From positions 2,589,030 through 2,653,029 of the forward strand of contig NZ_CP064788.1 of NCBI RefSeq assembly GCF_017094525.1: 64,000 bases of DNA. Direction: 5' to 3'. Shown piece after piece: positions 51,158 to 59,950 of the stretch (the stretch's first letter is position 1; each line of letters opens with the position of its first letter). This stretch comes from Halapricum desulfuricans (GTDB lineage Archaea; Halobacteriota; Halobacteria; Halobacteriales; Haloarculaceae). A model generated the notes under the pieces. That model did no database searches. It saw only the letters and a list, made by a program, of their open reading frames with translations, and was not told the origin of the DNA. Made by a program: the position numbers and the translations under genes.

Positions 51158-51667
51158 CTACTGCTCGAAGCCGCCCTGTTCCAGCCGTTCGCGCTCCTCG
51201 ACGATCGGACAGTCGACGACGCGGACGGTGTCCACGTCCGGGAACGACAGGATCTCGGTCCCCTCGTGCGTGCAGGCGATCTCCGGCGGTTCGGTGAAGT
51301 GCCGACATCCCTCACAGAAGCGGTGCTTGTCGACCGCCGAGATCCGCCGCCCGTCTTCCGCCTCGGTCTCGATCTCGGACTCGGTCGAGAGGTCCTCCCA
51401 GACGGAGTCGTCGGTGCCACTCCCCGTCCAGTCGCCGCTCTCGAAGGGGTCACCCTCGACGTCTCCGGCGAGATCGGCCAGCGGATCGGCCTCGATGTCC
51501 CGATCAAGGTCGTCAGCCTCGGCTGTCCGGTCGAAGTCATCCGCCTCGGCGTCCGGTTGCCCCGCAGAACGGTCCGGGAAGGGGTGGTCGTCGAACGGGT
51601 CCTCGTCGGGCACCTCGTCCGCGAGGCCGTCGAAGGGGTCGACGTCGTCGGTCGGATCCTCGCTCAC
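51158..51667 (-). CDS. Acidic haloarchaeal protein with C-terminal Cys cluster
   Basis: A 169-residue protein. Residues 1-110 are low-complexity Asp/Glu/Pro-rich. Residues 110-160 form a compact domain (VDKHRFCEGCRHFTEPPEIACTHEGTEILSFPDVDTVRVVDCPIVEER) with C-x2-C-x2-H and two further Cys, likely a metal site. Similar proteins occur next to tfs in haloarchaea, but I know no function. Its start overlaps the stop of the coiled-coil gene upstream (ATGA). Confidence 0.72.
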   Translation of the reverse strand: MSEDPTDDVDPFDGLADEVPDEDPFDDHPFPDRSAGQPDAEADDFDRTAEADDLDRDIEADPLADLAGDVEGDPFESGDWTGSGTDDSVWEDLSTESEIETEAEDGRRISAVDKHRFCEGCRHFTEPPEIACTHEGTEILSFPDVDTVRVVDCPIVEERERLEQGGFEQ

Positions 51668-52563
51668 GGCTGCTCAACCCCCGTGTCGATACCGTCGACG
51701 GCGTCGCCCGTCTCGTCGGCCCCGGAACCGATCCCCGAGGCGGCGGTGAGCGTGGCGCTGCCGAGCCCGAAGATCCGGCCCGAGGGCTCGAACCCGTCGA
51801 GCGCGGCCGAGCAGTGCGGGCAGGACGGCTCAGTCAACAGCCCGATCTCGACGCCCTCACCGCAGTTCTCACACCGGGCGCGACGGACGTCGTGTTCGGC
51901 CGCCTCGCGTTTGATCGCGTCGACGGTCGTTCCGTCGCCGCTCTCGCGGAGGTCCCGGACGACCCAGGCGACCGTCCGGAGCTTCTCGCGGGCGTCCTCG
52001 AGGTCTTCCGCCAGCGCGGCCACGTCGTCGCTCGCGGCGGTGTCCTCGAGGTGTCCCCGCAGTTCGTCTTCGAGGGTCTCGACGCGGTCGAGTTCGCCGT
52101 CGACCCGCTCGATCCGGGACTCGACGGCGTCGAGGCGATCGACGAGCGTGTCTAGCCGGTCGTGGGTGTGATCGGCGGGCGCTTTCGCGTCGGCCTCGCG
52201 TTTGACCTGGATGACGCGCTGGCGGACGTCGTCGAGCTTGTCCTGGAAGTCCGCTTCGAGGGCCTCGACCCGGGCTTCGAGCCGATTCCCATCGTCGGGC
52301 GAGCCGTCCTCAAGCTGTGACTGGACGGCCTCGGTGATATCGGGGAGCCGGTCGGCGACGACGGATCTGACCGCCGGTTCGAGGAGTTCGGCGTCGAACG
52401 CCTCGCCGTCGTGTTCGGCGAGTTCGCGGTAGGACGCGAGCAACTGGACGAGAACGGTTTCACGGTCCAGATCGCGTTCGGCGGCGTGCTGGTCGAGCCA
52501 CGACTCCAGTTCCGGCGGCAGCGAAACCGTCAGATCCGTGCTCTCCTGTGACTCGCCCGCCAT
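51664..52563 (-). CDS. Coiled-coil protein with ribbon-helix-helix-like start and zinc ribbon
   Basis: A ~299-residue protein. The N-terminus (LTVSLPPELESWLDQHAAERDLDRETVLVQLLASYREL) resembles a CopG-type ribbon-helix-helix. Residues 80-205 are long coiled coil (EARVEALEADFQDKLDDVRQRVIQVKREADAKA). A zinc ribbon (CENCGEGVEIGLLTEPSCPHC) follows and then a Gly/Ser tail. This looks like a DNA-binding, oligomerising protein. It is translationally coupled to the next gene. No characterised homologue comes to mind. Confidence 0.72.
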   Translation of the reverse strand: MAGESQESTDLTVSLPPELESWLDQHAAERDLDRETVLVQLLASYRELAEHDGEAFDAELLEPAVRSVVADRLPDITEAVQSQLEDGSPDDGNRLEARVEALEADFQDKLDDVRQRVIQVKREADAKAPADHTHDRLDTLVDRLDAVESRIERVDGELDRVETLEDELRGHLEDTAASDDVAALAEDLEDAREKLRTVAWVVRDLRESGDGTTVDAIKREAAEHDVRRARCENCGEGVEIGLLTEPSCPHCSAALDGFEPSGRIFGLGSATLTAASGIGSGADETGDAVDGIDTGVEQP

Positions 52564-52665
52564 CACCCGGATATCGGGCAGCGCGTAGTTAAGGGTTCCC
52601 CACGGATTTTCAGGATCGAATCTGGCGGATGTGCCGGCGTCACCGCTGTCGAGGCCGGTACGGGA

Positions 52666-53508
52666 TCAACGGATCTTCCGGACGTCGCTGATGTCGAAGC
52701 CGGCGTCGGTGAACTCCGTCTCGAAGCGGACGATGTCCTCCGATTCGAGCTGGCTCAACACGCCGCGGAACTGCTTGACCACCATCGTCCGGGCGAGCGT
52801 GCTGCCGCCGCTGGCCCACTCGAATTTGAGCGTCCCGTCGGCGGCGTCGACGAGCTGCCCGTTGCGCTCCTCGGAGATCGTCTCGAAATTGAGATACGTC
52901 AGGATGAGCCCGCCCCAGTCGTGGGCGACCTTCTGCAGGCCCTTCAGGAAGAACGTGACATCGGCCCACTCGATGTCCGCGCGGTCGCCGATAGCGGTGA
53001 TCAGGTCGGTCAGCGAGTCGATCACGACCAGGTTGTTCGCGGCGTGATCGCTCAGCAGGTCGCCCAGGACCGTCAGCAGTTCCTCGCGGTCGTCGCGCGT
53101 CCGGATGTCCTTGATCGAGGGGGCCCGATCGGCGTACCACTGGCGAGGGACGGGGCTGACGTGGAAGTACGTTGTCGAGAGGTCGTGATACTCGACCGCC
53201 TCCATCCCCGTCTCGAACAGTTCCGACTCGAAGGCGCGGCTGGCCTCCTCGCGGAACTGCGCTTCGCTCGCGGTCAGCGAGATATAATGCACCGCTTCAG
53301 GAAGTTCAGCGGCCGCCGGCAAATCGCCGTAGTACAGGTCGAACAGTTCCGGATCGGCCGTCGCGAGCCCGGTGATCAGCGGACTGGTGTACATGAACTC
53401 GCGAGCGCCGGCCCCGGCCTCCCCCGAGAGCAGCACGACGCTCCCCGGCGGGGCACCGCCGTCGATCGTCGTATCGAGCTGGCGGATCCCGAACGGAATG
53501 CGGACCAT
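52666..53508 (-). CDS. KaiC/RAD55-like ATPase lacking the Walker A lysine
   Basis: A 280-residue RecA-fold protein of the archaeal HTR/RAD55-like group. The P-loop reads GEAGAGAR (29-36), with Ala and Arg replacing the Lys and Ser/Thr that bind phosphate. Walker B is intact (NNLVVIDSLTDLI). The start MVRIPFGIRQLDTTIDGGAPPGSVVLLSGEAG follows the KaiC template. The missing Lys suggests a non-hydrolysing regulatory protein. Haloarchaea have several such paralogues with unknown roles in signalling. Confidence 0.82.
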   Translation of the reverse strand: MVRIPFGIRQLDTTIDGGAPPGSVVLLSGEAGAGAREFMYTSPLITGLATADPELFDLYYGDLPAAAELPEAVHYISLTASEAQFREEASRAFESELFETGMEAVEYHDLSTTYFHVSPVPRQWYADRAPSIKDIRTRDDREELLTVLGDLLSDHAANNLVVIDSLTDLITAIGDRADIEWADVTFFLKGLQKVAHDWGGLILTYLNFETISEERNGQLVDAADGTLKFEWASGGSTLARTMVVKQFRGVLSQLESEDIVRFETEFTDAGFDISDVRKIR

Positions 53509-53540
53509 ACAACCCAGTTTCGGGGCCGTCCGCTTGTGCG

Positions 53541-54182
53541 TTACGGCGATCGTCCGGCGCGGACAGCCTCACCCAGCTCGCGCGTCGCGGCCGCCGGATC
53601 GGCCGCGCCGGTGATCGCGGAGATGACCGCCACGCCGTCGGCACCCGCCGCCGCGACGTCACCGGCGTTGTCGGCGTCGACGCCACCGATCCCGACAACC
53701 GGGATGTCGACCGCCTCGCAGATCGCTTCGAGGCGCTCGAGCCCGATCGCGTACTCGTCGTCGTCGATATCGTCTTTCGAATCGGTCGGGTAGATCGCCC
53801 CGACGCCCAGGTAGTCCGCGCCGAACCGCTCGGCCTCGCGGGCGTCCTCGACGAACGACACCGATCGGCCGACGATCGCCTCCTCGCCCAGCAACTCCCG
53901 CGCGACCCGAACCGGCAGATCCTCATCGCCCAGATGAACGCCGTCGGCGTCGATCGCCTGCGCGATGTCGACCCGATCGTTGACGATCAGCGGCACACCG
54001 GCGTCGCGCGTCAGCGCGCGCAGTTCGCGCCCGAGGTGATAGCGGTCACGGGCGGGCACGCCCTTCTCGCGCAACTGGACGATGTCGACGCCGCCCTCGA
54101 TCGCCTTGCGAACGATCGCTCTCGTTTCCCGTCCCTCCGAACGGCCGGCCTGCGTGACGAGATACACGTCCCAGTCGGTCAT
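53541..54182 (-). CDS. thiE: Thiamine-phosphate synthase ThiE
   Basis: A 213-residue TIM-barrel enzyme joining HMP-PP and thiazole phosphate. Signatures are VDIVQLREKG, VPLIVNDRVDIAQAIDADGVHLGDEDLP, RSVSFVEDA, DYLGVGAIYPTDSKDD (phosphate loop) and VVGIGGVDADNAGDVAAAGADGVAVISAI. It stands alone. A T-P-S-K type active loop is present as PTDSK. Confidence 0.95.
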   Translation of the reverse strand: MTDWDVYLVTQAGRSEGRETRAIVRKAIEGGVDIVQLREKGVPARDRYHLGRELRALTRDAGVPLIVNDRVDIAQAIDADGVHLGDEDLPVRVARELLGEEAIVGRSVSFVEDAREAERFGADYLGVGAIYPTDSKDDIDDDEYAIGLERLEAICEAVDIPVVGIGGVDADNAGDVAAAGADGVAVISAITGAADPAAATRELGEAVRAGRSP

Positions 54183-54330
54183 TGACCGTGCTACTGGCGG
54201 GACGGAAGTGGGTCTTGCGATCGGATCTAGTGGCGCATCAACTGTGGAGTTCGAAGTCCCGCAATCGAATCCCCCACCTATCGATTAGCATGCATGTATT
54301 TTGAGGGGTGCAAGACAGAGGGCGACATTC

Positions 54331-54410
54331 GTACTGCCGGCTGTAACAAACTGAAGGAATTCGCCACTCCGGGGTGGCGAATATCTTTACGAACTTACAG
54401 CCGGCAGTAT
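54331..54410. repeat. 80-bp palindromic element, family 2, copy D
   Basis: Reverse-oriented counterpart of the element at 38426-38504. Ends are GTACTGCCGGCTGTAA and TTACAGCCGGCAGTAT, with one mismatch at the outermost base. The inner TTCGCCAC...GTGGCGAA palindrome is kept. It ends 54 bases upstream of hicB, so it sits within that promoter region. Confidence 0.85.
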
Positions 54411-54464
54411 CAGCAGTCACCAGACTACCGAAGCGTTTTCACGTTCGGTCAAGTACTGAAGAAT

Positions 54465-54746
54465 ATGGCACGAGCTGACACCGGGAATTCGGATTCGGAA
54501 CGGCGAGAGATTCGCCTCGTCGAAGAGGAAGACGGCCGGTGGTCAGCAATCGACGAAGGGGTGGGCGTGGCAAGTCAGGGCGAGACACGGTCTGAGGCGC
54601 TCGCCAATCTGGACGAGGCAGTCGCACTGCACAGGGGAGAGATCGGGGACCCGGTAACAGACGCCGATCTACACGACCTCGGGATCGACCCGGATACAGT
54701 CCCGGACGAACCCCAGGTACCTGATGCACCGTGGTTTTCTGAGTAA
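54465..54746 (+). CDS. hicB: HicB-family antitoxin
   Basis: A ~93-residue protein: IRLVEEEDGRWSAIDEGVGVASQGETRSEALANLDEAVALHRGEIG is the HicB partial RNase H-like fold (W-x-A...G-x-(S/T)-x-G-x-T-x-x-EAL). The C-terminus (DLGIDPDTVPDEPQVPDAPWFSE) lacks a separate DNA-binding domain. It is followed two bases later by hicA. Lower GC than neighbours and an adjacent repeat element suggest a mobile module. Confidence 0.88.
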   Translation: MARADTGNSDSERREIRLVEEEDGRWSAIDEGVGVASQGETRSEALANLDEAVALHRGEIGDPVTDADLHDLGIDPDTVPDEPQVPDAPWFSE

Positions 54747-54748
54747 CT

Positions 54749-54991
54749 GTGCCTGCCCCGTATTCGTCTCGAGAACTCGTGAACGCGCTCACTGAGATGG
54801 GATACCAGCCAGTTGACCGAGCTGGCAGTCACCTCAAACTCCGGTATATCCATCCAGAGACCGGGGAAGTCCGAAATGTTACGATCCCAATGGGCAAAGA
54901 AATCAGCGGCGACACGCTCCGAAACATCGCTAATCAATGCGGTGCCGACGACTTCCAGCGATGGTGTGACTGGATCGACGACATTCTCTGA
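54749..54991 (+). CDS. hicA: HicA-family mRNA interferase toxin
   Basis: An 80-residue double-stranded-RNA-binding-like toxin from a GTG start: SSRELVNALTEMGYQPVDRAGSHLKLRYIHPETGEVRNVTIPMGKEISGDTLRNIANQCG, with catalytic His28 in GSHLKL. The domain is complete, so the pair could be active. The gene order is antitoxin first, as is frequent in archaea. Confidence 0.9.
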   Translation: MPAPYSSRELVNALTEMGYQPVDRAGSHLKLRYIHPETGEVRNVTIPMGKEISGDTLRNIANQCGADDFQRWCDWIDDIL

Positions 54992-55090
54992 GGCGGAATT
55001 GCGAAGTATTGTACGGCCGTTATATCAAAACAACCACCTTCTCGCGAGTAACCGAGGGCGTGGACTCGCAAGTCGAGGCTTGAAGTACCA

Positions 55091-55945
55091 CTAGATCCGG
55101 CCGCCGACACTGCTCGACCCGCGGTCTCCGCCGAGTCCGGAGAAGTCCATATCCTCGAAGAACTCGGGTGCGGTCTGTTCGGTCGCGTAGACGTACAGCG
55201 CGGTCTTGGCGATGCCGGTCAGGGACTTGCCGATCAACAACCCGAGGACGATCCCGCTGAGTCCGACGACGACCGCGGCGGCGACGCCGATCCCCGACGG
55301 GACGACGAGGAAGGTGACGACGCCGAGCAACGCGCCGACCAGCACGAACGCGAACGTGACGAGGTTTATCGCGCCCATTGCGCCGATGGACTCGCCCCAG
55401 GTGTCTTTGAACGTGCGCGCACTCTCGGAGAATATCCCCGTCACCGAAGTATCCTCGAAGACGATCACCGGAACGACGAAGTACGTCATCACCGACCACG
55501 CGACGGCGAACAGCCCGGCGAGGACCTCTGCGACGATGTTGTCCTGTGATTCGATCGCCTGGATGATCACGCCGACGACCGCCGCGATGACCGACCAGAC
55601 CAGCAGCGGCCACTTGTGGTCCCAGGCCTGTCGCATCGCGCCGGCGACGGTCGGTTCGTCGCCGTGGAACACGCTTCGCGTCGCCGCGACCAGCGCCGCC
55701 GCGAAGAAGGAGGCGACGAACGTCTCGACGAGATAGATCACGAACAGTGCGACATACAGCATCGCGCCGCCGCTATCGTAGACGCCGCCGGCGTACAGCG
55801 CGCCGAACAGCGTCGCGACGAACGCGATCCCCGCGATTCCACCCAGCAACGGCAGGATCAGGAGGTTCGGATGCGCACGCAGGACGCGACCGCTCCGACG
55901 CGCCATACCGAACCCGATCTTCAGTCGTCTGAAGACCCCGAACAT
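55091..55945 (-). CDS. Polytopic membrane protein (DUF6159-like)
   Basis: A 284-residue protein with about six helices: NLLILPLLGGIAGIAFVATLFGALYAG, LYVALFVIYLVETFVASFFAAALVAATRSVF, WSVIAAVVGVIIQAI, VAWSVMTYFVVPVIVFEDTSV, LVTFAFVLVGALLGVVTFLV and VVVGLSGIVLGLLIGKSL. The arrangement, including VPVIVFEDTS, fits DUF6159, a family with no defined role. A Gly/Ser tail follows the last helix. Confidence 0.75.
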   Translation of the reverse strand: MFGVFRRLKIGFGMARRSGRVLRAHPNLLILPLLGGIAGIAFVATLFGALYAGGVYDSGGAMLYVALFVIYLVETFVASFFAAALVAATRSVFHGDEPTVAGAMRQAWDHKWPLLVWSVIAAVVGVIIQAIESQDNIVAEVLAGLFAVAWSVMTYFVVPVIVFEDTSVTGIFSESARTFKDTWGESIGAMGAINLVTFAFVLVGALLGVVTFLVVPSGIGVAAAVVVGLSGIVLGLLIGKSLTGIAKTALYVYATEQTAPEFFEDMDFSGLGGDRGSSSVGGRI

Positions 55946-56091
55946 GGTCGCCCGAGTGGTACACGAGACCCGATGTTAAAAGTACCTGATCGGCCTGCTG
56001 CAATCAGAACGGTAGCGACAGGCGTCCGAGAATCACAGCCGGACCATCGGACCGACGACGACCTTTTCGCAGGTGACGCCGTATAGATTAT

Positions 56092-56508
56092 ATGCCCGTC
56101 GAGACAGACGCAGACATCCGAAATATACTGGAATATGACACGGTCGCTGTCGTCGGGTGTTCATCGACGCCCGGGAAGGACGCCCACGAGATCCCGAAAT
56201 ACCTCCAGGCGCAGGGCTACGAGATCATCCCGGTCAATCCCACTGCAGACGAGGTTCTTGGACGGCCCGCCTACGACTCCCTCGCCGACGTCGAGGAGGA
56301 AGTCGATATCGTGGACGTGTTTCGACCGAGTCCCGAAGTCGCCGGGATCGTCGACAAAGCCCTCGCCCGTGACGACCGCAAGGTCGTCTGGCTCCAGCTC
56401 GGTATTCACGACGACGAGGCCGTTGCCAGAGCGGAAGCGGCCGGCCTGCGCGTCGTCCAGGACCGGTGTATGGAACCGGAACATCGACGGCTAGTCGAAT
56501 CCACGTGA
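56092..56508 (+). CDS. CoA-binding domain protein (YccU-like)
   Basis: A 138-residue Rossmann protein: YDTVAVVGCSSTPGKDAHEIPKYLQAQGYEIIPVNPTADEVLGRPAYDSLADV, VDVFRPSPEV and VVWLQLGI, ending VVQDRCMEPEHRRL. This is the single-domain CoA-binding family related to succinyl-CoA ligase subunits. No activity is assigned. Confidence 0.92.
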   Translation: MPVETDADIRNILEYDTVAVVGCSSTPGKDAHEIPKYLQAQGYEIIPVNPTADEVLGRPAYDSLADVEEEVDIVDVFRPSPEVAGIVDKALARDDRKVVWLQLGIHDDEAVARAEAAGLRVVQDRCMEPEHRRLVEST

Positions 56509-56549
56509 ATCACCCCGGAGTCGGTCGGAGTCGATAACCGGCAGTACGA

Positions 56550-56840
56550 TTACCGCCGATCTTCCAGTTCCGATCGCAGGTCGGCAAGGTCCATGTCCTT
56601 CATCGAGAGCAACACCAGCATGTGATAGACGATGTCGGCCGCCTCGTGGGCGATCTCCTCGCGCTCGTCATCTTTGGCGGCCAGCACGAGTTCGGTCATC
56701 TCCTCGCCCAGTTTCTCCAGCACGGCGTTCTCGCCTTTCTCGTGGGTGAACAGCGACGCAGTGTAGGAGTCCTCGGGCAGAGTCTCCTTGCGGTCCTCGA
56801 TGACCTCGAACACCTCGTCGAGCACGTCAGCGTCGGTCAT
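56550..56840 (-). CDS. hisE: Phosphoribosyl-ATP pyrophosphatase HisE
   Basis: A 96-residue all-alpha NTP pyrophosphohydrolase for the second step of histidine synthesis. The motif KLGEEMTELVLAAKDDEREEIAHEAADIVYHMLVLL contains the E-x2-E...E-x2-D metal site. The start MTDADVLDEVFEVIEDRKETLPEDSYTASLF is typical. It lies 64 bases downstream of pdxT on the same strand; no other his gene is nearby. Confidence 0.95.
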   Translation of the reverse strand: MTDADVLDEVFEVIEDRKETLPEDSYTASLFTHEKGENAVLEKLGEEMTELVLAAKDDEREEIAHEAADIVYHMLVLLSMKDMDLADLRSELEDRR

Positions 56841-56904
56841 ACTCGGGGCGAAGCGGCCGGGAAGCAAAAAGGTCGCTACTCGACAGTGACCGCGAAGATC
56901 GCGC

Positions 56905-57483
56905 TCACTCGAAGAATGCCAGATCGTGGACCCGCGAGTCGCCCGTGAGTTCGGGATGGAACGAGGTCCCGAGGACCGGGCCGTCCCGGACCGCCACGGG
57001 GCGACCGTCCCAGGAGGCCAGCACTTCGGCGTCACCGACCTCGTCGATGACGGGCGCGCGGATGAACACGGCGTGGAACGGCTCTGTGAGACCATCGACG
57101 TCGAGGTCGGCCTCGAAGCTGTCCCTCTGGCGGCCGAAGGCGTTGCGCTGGACGCTCACGTCCAGCAGATCCAGCGTCTCGACGCGGTCGTCGTTGGCGT
57201 CGCTCGAGGCGACGATCAGGCCCGCACAGGTCGCCAGCAGGGGCTTGCCCTCGGCGACGTGGGCTTTGACCTCCTCGTCGATCCCCTCGCGGGCGAGCAG
57301 CCGCGAGATCGTCGTCGATTCGCCGCCCGGGATCGAAAGCAGATCACATTCGGGGACGATCCCCGACTCGCGGATCTCGACGACCTCGGCGGACTCGCCG
57401 TGGGCGGCGGCCGCCGACTCGATCGCCGCGGCGTGTTCGCTGACGTCGCCCTGGACGGCGACGACACCGGCTGTGAGACTCAT
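56905..57483 (-). CDS. pdxT: Pyridoxal 5'-phosphate synthase glutaminase PdxT
   Basis: A 192-residue class I amidotransferase that supplies ammonia to PdxS. Motifs: AGVVAVQGDVSEHAAAI, SIPGGESTTISRLL (oxyanion), LLATCAGLIVAS (Cys nucleophile), RDSFEADLDV, and GTSFHPEL with the His-Glu pair. The start is MSLTAGVVAVQG; a longer frame upstream is not family-like. pdxS is not in the window. Confidence 0.95.
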   Translation of the reverse strand: MSLTAGVVAVQGDVSEHAAAIESAAAAHGESAEVVEIRESGIVPECDLLSIPGGESTTISRLLAREGIDEEVKAHVAEGKPLLATCAGLIVASSDANDDRVETLDLLDVSVQRNAFGRQRDSFEADLDVDGLTEPFHAVFIRAPVIDEVGDAEVLASWDGRPVAVRDGPVLGTSFHPELTGDSRVHDLAFFE

Positions 57484-57596
57484 CACCGGCGGTAGCTGAT
57501 CGACCGCGAAAAGCCTCTCGTTCCGGAGCCCGAACACGTCGGGACTGCGATGCTGGTCGCCGGGAGTATTAGGTACTGGGAGTTCGAGAACCCGAT

Positions 57597-58592
57597 ATGG
57601 ACAGTCGTCGGGATCCGGTGCAGGCGCGCAACGACGGCTCGCTCGACCTCCACGACATCGCCGACTGGGACCAGCGGACGGTTCTGGACGCCGTCTCCGT
57701 GTTCATCTATCAGGCGCTGCTGATCGCGGCGCGGGCGTTCGTCGTCCTGCTCGCGCTGTTCATCCTGCTGGCGGAGATCGCCCTCGGGACGCTCGGCGGA
57801 CTGGCCGACCCCTGGATCGGCGTGCTGACGGCGCTTTCTGCCGTGCCGGCGCTCGGACTCGCCGCGTTCGTCTGGTACGCGGACGTGACGACACAGGAGC
57901 CGCTGTCGCTGCTGGTCGGCACGTTCCTGCTCGGCGTGCTCGTCGCCGGGTTCGCCGGCGTGCTCAACGCGACGGTCCCGGCCGTGTTCCTCGAGGCCGG
58001 GATCGACCTCGGGCTCGCGGCGTTTTTCTTTCTGGTCGTCGGTCCGGTCGAAGAGGGGGTCAAGTTACTCGCCGTCCGGCTGTATCCGTTCCGCGACGAC
58101 CGCTTCGACGCCGTGATCGACGGCGCGGTGTACGGCGCGGTCGCGGGACTCGGCTTTGCGACCATCGAGAACGCGCTGTACATCACCCAGAACGTCGCCG
58201 CGGCAAGCACGAACTCGCTTGCCATCGGCGGCGGGACCTCAGTCGTCCGCGCGCTGGCCGGGCCCGGCCACGTCATCTACTCGGCCATCGCCGGGTACTA
58301 CCTCGGGCTGGCGAAGTTCAACCCCGAAAACGCCGGTCCGATCGTGATCAAGGGATTGATGATCGCGTCGGTCATCCACGGCGGATACAACACGCTCGCA
58401 CAGTTCGTCCCGGAGCTGCTGGCGACCGTGACGGGACTCGGCTGGTTCGGCGGGTTCGTCCTGTTCGTCGTCGTCTTCGACGGCGTGTTCGGGCTCGTAC
58501 TCGTCTGGAAACTGCGGGCCTACCGCCGGGCCTACCGGCTCGTCCACGACCGACCGGCCCCGAGATCGGAGCCGACGGAGTTCGAACCGTGA
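57597..58592 (+). CDS. PrsW-type intramembrane metalloprotease
   Basis: A 331-residue membrane protein with eight or more helices. The PrsW signature EE-x2-K is at 152-156 in VGPVEEGVKLLAVRLY, with further conserved residues DGAVYGAVAGLGFATIENALYI, GPGHVIYSAIAGYYLG and SVIHGGYNTL giving the metal-binding His and Glu. PrsW enzymes cut membrane-bound regulators. A cytosolic acidic N-terminus precedes the first helix. The substrate is unknown. The MFS gene follows after 9 bases. Confidence 0.9.
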   Translation: MDSRRDPVQARNDGSLDLHDIADWDQRTVLDAVSVFIYQALLIAARAFVVLLALFILLAEIALGTLGGLADPWIGVLTALSAVPALGLAAFVWYADVTTQEPLSLLVGTFLLGVLVAGFAGVLNATVPAVFLEAGIDLGLAAFFFLVVGPVEEGVKLLAVRLYPFRDDRFDAVIDGAVYGAVAGLGFATIENALYITQNVAAASTNSLAIGGGTSVVRALAGPGHVIYSAIAGYYLGLAKFNPENAGPIVIKGLMIASVIHGGYNTLAQFVPELLATVTGLGWFGGFVLFVVVFDGVFGLVLVWKLRAYRRAYRLVHDRPAPRSEPTEFEP

Positions 58593-58601
58593 CGGTCACA
58601 C

Positions 58602-59921
58602 GTGGTGGGTGATTCGACAGTGTTCGATACGGACTCGCGGGTGCTGACGCTGTCGGTCGCACGGATGGCCGACGCGCTGGGCAACTCGTTTCTGATCATC
58701 GTCCTCCCGCTGTACATCGCCAGCGGCGAGATCTCGCTGGCCGGGATCGCGGGCACCGAGATTCAGCTCGCCGGGATCGGGGGGTTCGTCCTTCGGAAGG
58801 AGACGCTGATCGGGGTCGTCCTCTCGCTGTTCGGCCTGGTCAACAGTTTCGGCCAGCCCTTTACCGGTCGCTGGTCCGATCGACTCGGCCGCCGGCGGGC
58901 GTTCGTCCTCGGCGGACTTGCCCTGTTCGGAATCGGGAGCGCGGCCTATCCGTTCGCTGGATCCTACTGGACGGTACTGCTGGCGCGGGCGATTCAGGGG
59001 ATCGGCGCCGCCTTCACCGTCCCGGCGACGGTCGCGCTGATCAACGACTACGCCGAAAGCGACAGCGAACGCGGGGGGAACTTCGGCGTCTACAACACGC
59101 TCCGCTTGCTCGGGTTCGGCTCCGGGCCGATCGTCGCCGGGATCGTCGTCACCGGTGGGCTCGCCGCCGAGGGCGTCGTCACCTACGATCTGTCCGGACT
59201 CGCAGTCTCCGGGTTCGACGCCGCCTTCGCCGTGGCCGCCCTCGGCGCGGTCGTGAGTGTGGCGCTGGTCGTGCTGTTCATCGAGGACCCGCCGGAAGCG
59301 GCCGACGCCGCGAGCAAGGACCTCTCGATTGCGATCCGAGATCCCGACGGGCGGGGTCTCGACTCGGTGTTCGTCCTCGGAGTCGGCACGTTCCTGATGG
59401 CGACGACGATCGCCCTGTTCGCCACGCTGGAGGGGCCGATCCGGGCGCGGCTCGACGAGTCGACCTTCTTTTTCAGCGTCCAGTTCGCCGCGGTGACGCT
59501 CGCGAACGTCGTGTTCCAGGTCCCGGTCGGACGGGCCAGCGATCGTCACGGGCGACGCCCGTTCGTCGTCGCCGGGTTCGCCGTGTTGATCCCTTCGGTG
59601 TTCGTCCAGGGGATCGTCACCGATCCCTGGCTGATGCTGGGCGCACGCTTTCTCCAGGGCGTGGCCGTCGCGCTCGTGTTCGCGCCGTCGCTGGCGCTGG
59701 CCGGCGATCTGGCCGGCGAGCGCGGCTCGGGAACGACGCTGTCGGTGCTGACGATGGCCTTCGGCTTCGGCGTCGCCGTCGGACCGCTGGCCTCCGGCGT
59801 CCTGTACAACGTCGGGAGCTTCGGGACGCCGTTTTTCTTCGGCGCGGTCCTGAGCGCGCTCGCGCTCGCGCTCGTCTACAGTCAGGTCGAGGAGACGCTG
59901 CCCGCATCTGCTGCCCGGTGA
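58602..59921 (+). CDS. MFS transporter
   Basis: A 439-residue twelve-helix carrier from a GTG start. The helix 2-3 loop motif GRWSDRLGRRRAFVLGG and the corresponding second-half motif GRASDRHGRRPFVVAG mark the major facilitator superfamily, drug/sugar exporter type. A 40-residue loop after the first helix is longer than usual. It is probably co-transcribed with the PrsW gene. The substrate is unassigned. Confidence 0.92.
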   Translation: MVGDSTVFDTDSRVLTLSVARMADALGNSFLIIVLPLYIASGEISLAGIAGTEIQLAGIGGFVLRKETLIGVVLSLFGLVNSFGQPFTGRWSDRLGRRRAFVLGGLALFGIGSAAYPFAGSYWTVLLARAIQGIGAAFTVPATVALINDYAESDSERGGNFGVYNTLRLLGFGSGPIVAGIVVTGGLAAEGVVTYDLSGLAVSGFDAAFAVAALGAVVSVALVVLFIEDPPEAADAASKDLSIAIRDPDGRGLDSVFVLGVGTFLMATTIALFATLEGPIRARLDESTFFFSVQFAAVTLANVVFQVPVGRASDRHGRRPFVVAGFAVLIPSVFVQGIVTDPWLMLGARFLQGVAVALVFAPSLALAGDLAGERGSGTTLSVLTMAFGFGVAVGPLASGVLYNVGSFGTPFFFGAVLSALALALVYSQVEETLPASAAR

Positions 59922-59950
59922 TGGCGATCGCCGATGAGACGCGGGCTCGC

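Noticed and set aside
35700-54410. CRISPR array
   Set aside because: The palindromic repeats are isolated, inverted and kilobases apart, without regular spacers or cas genes.
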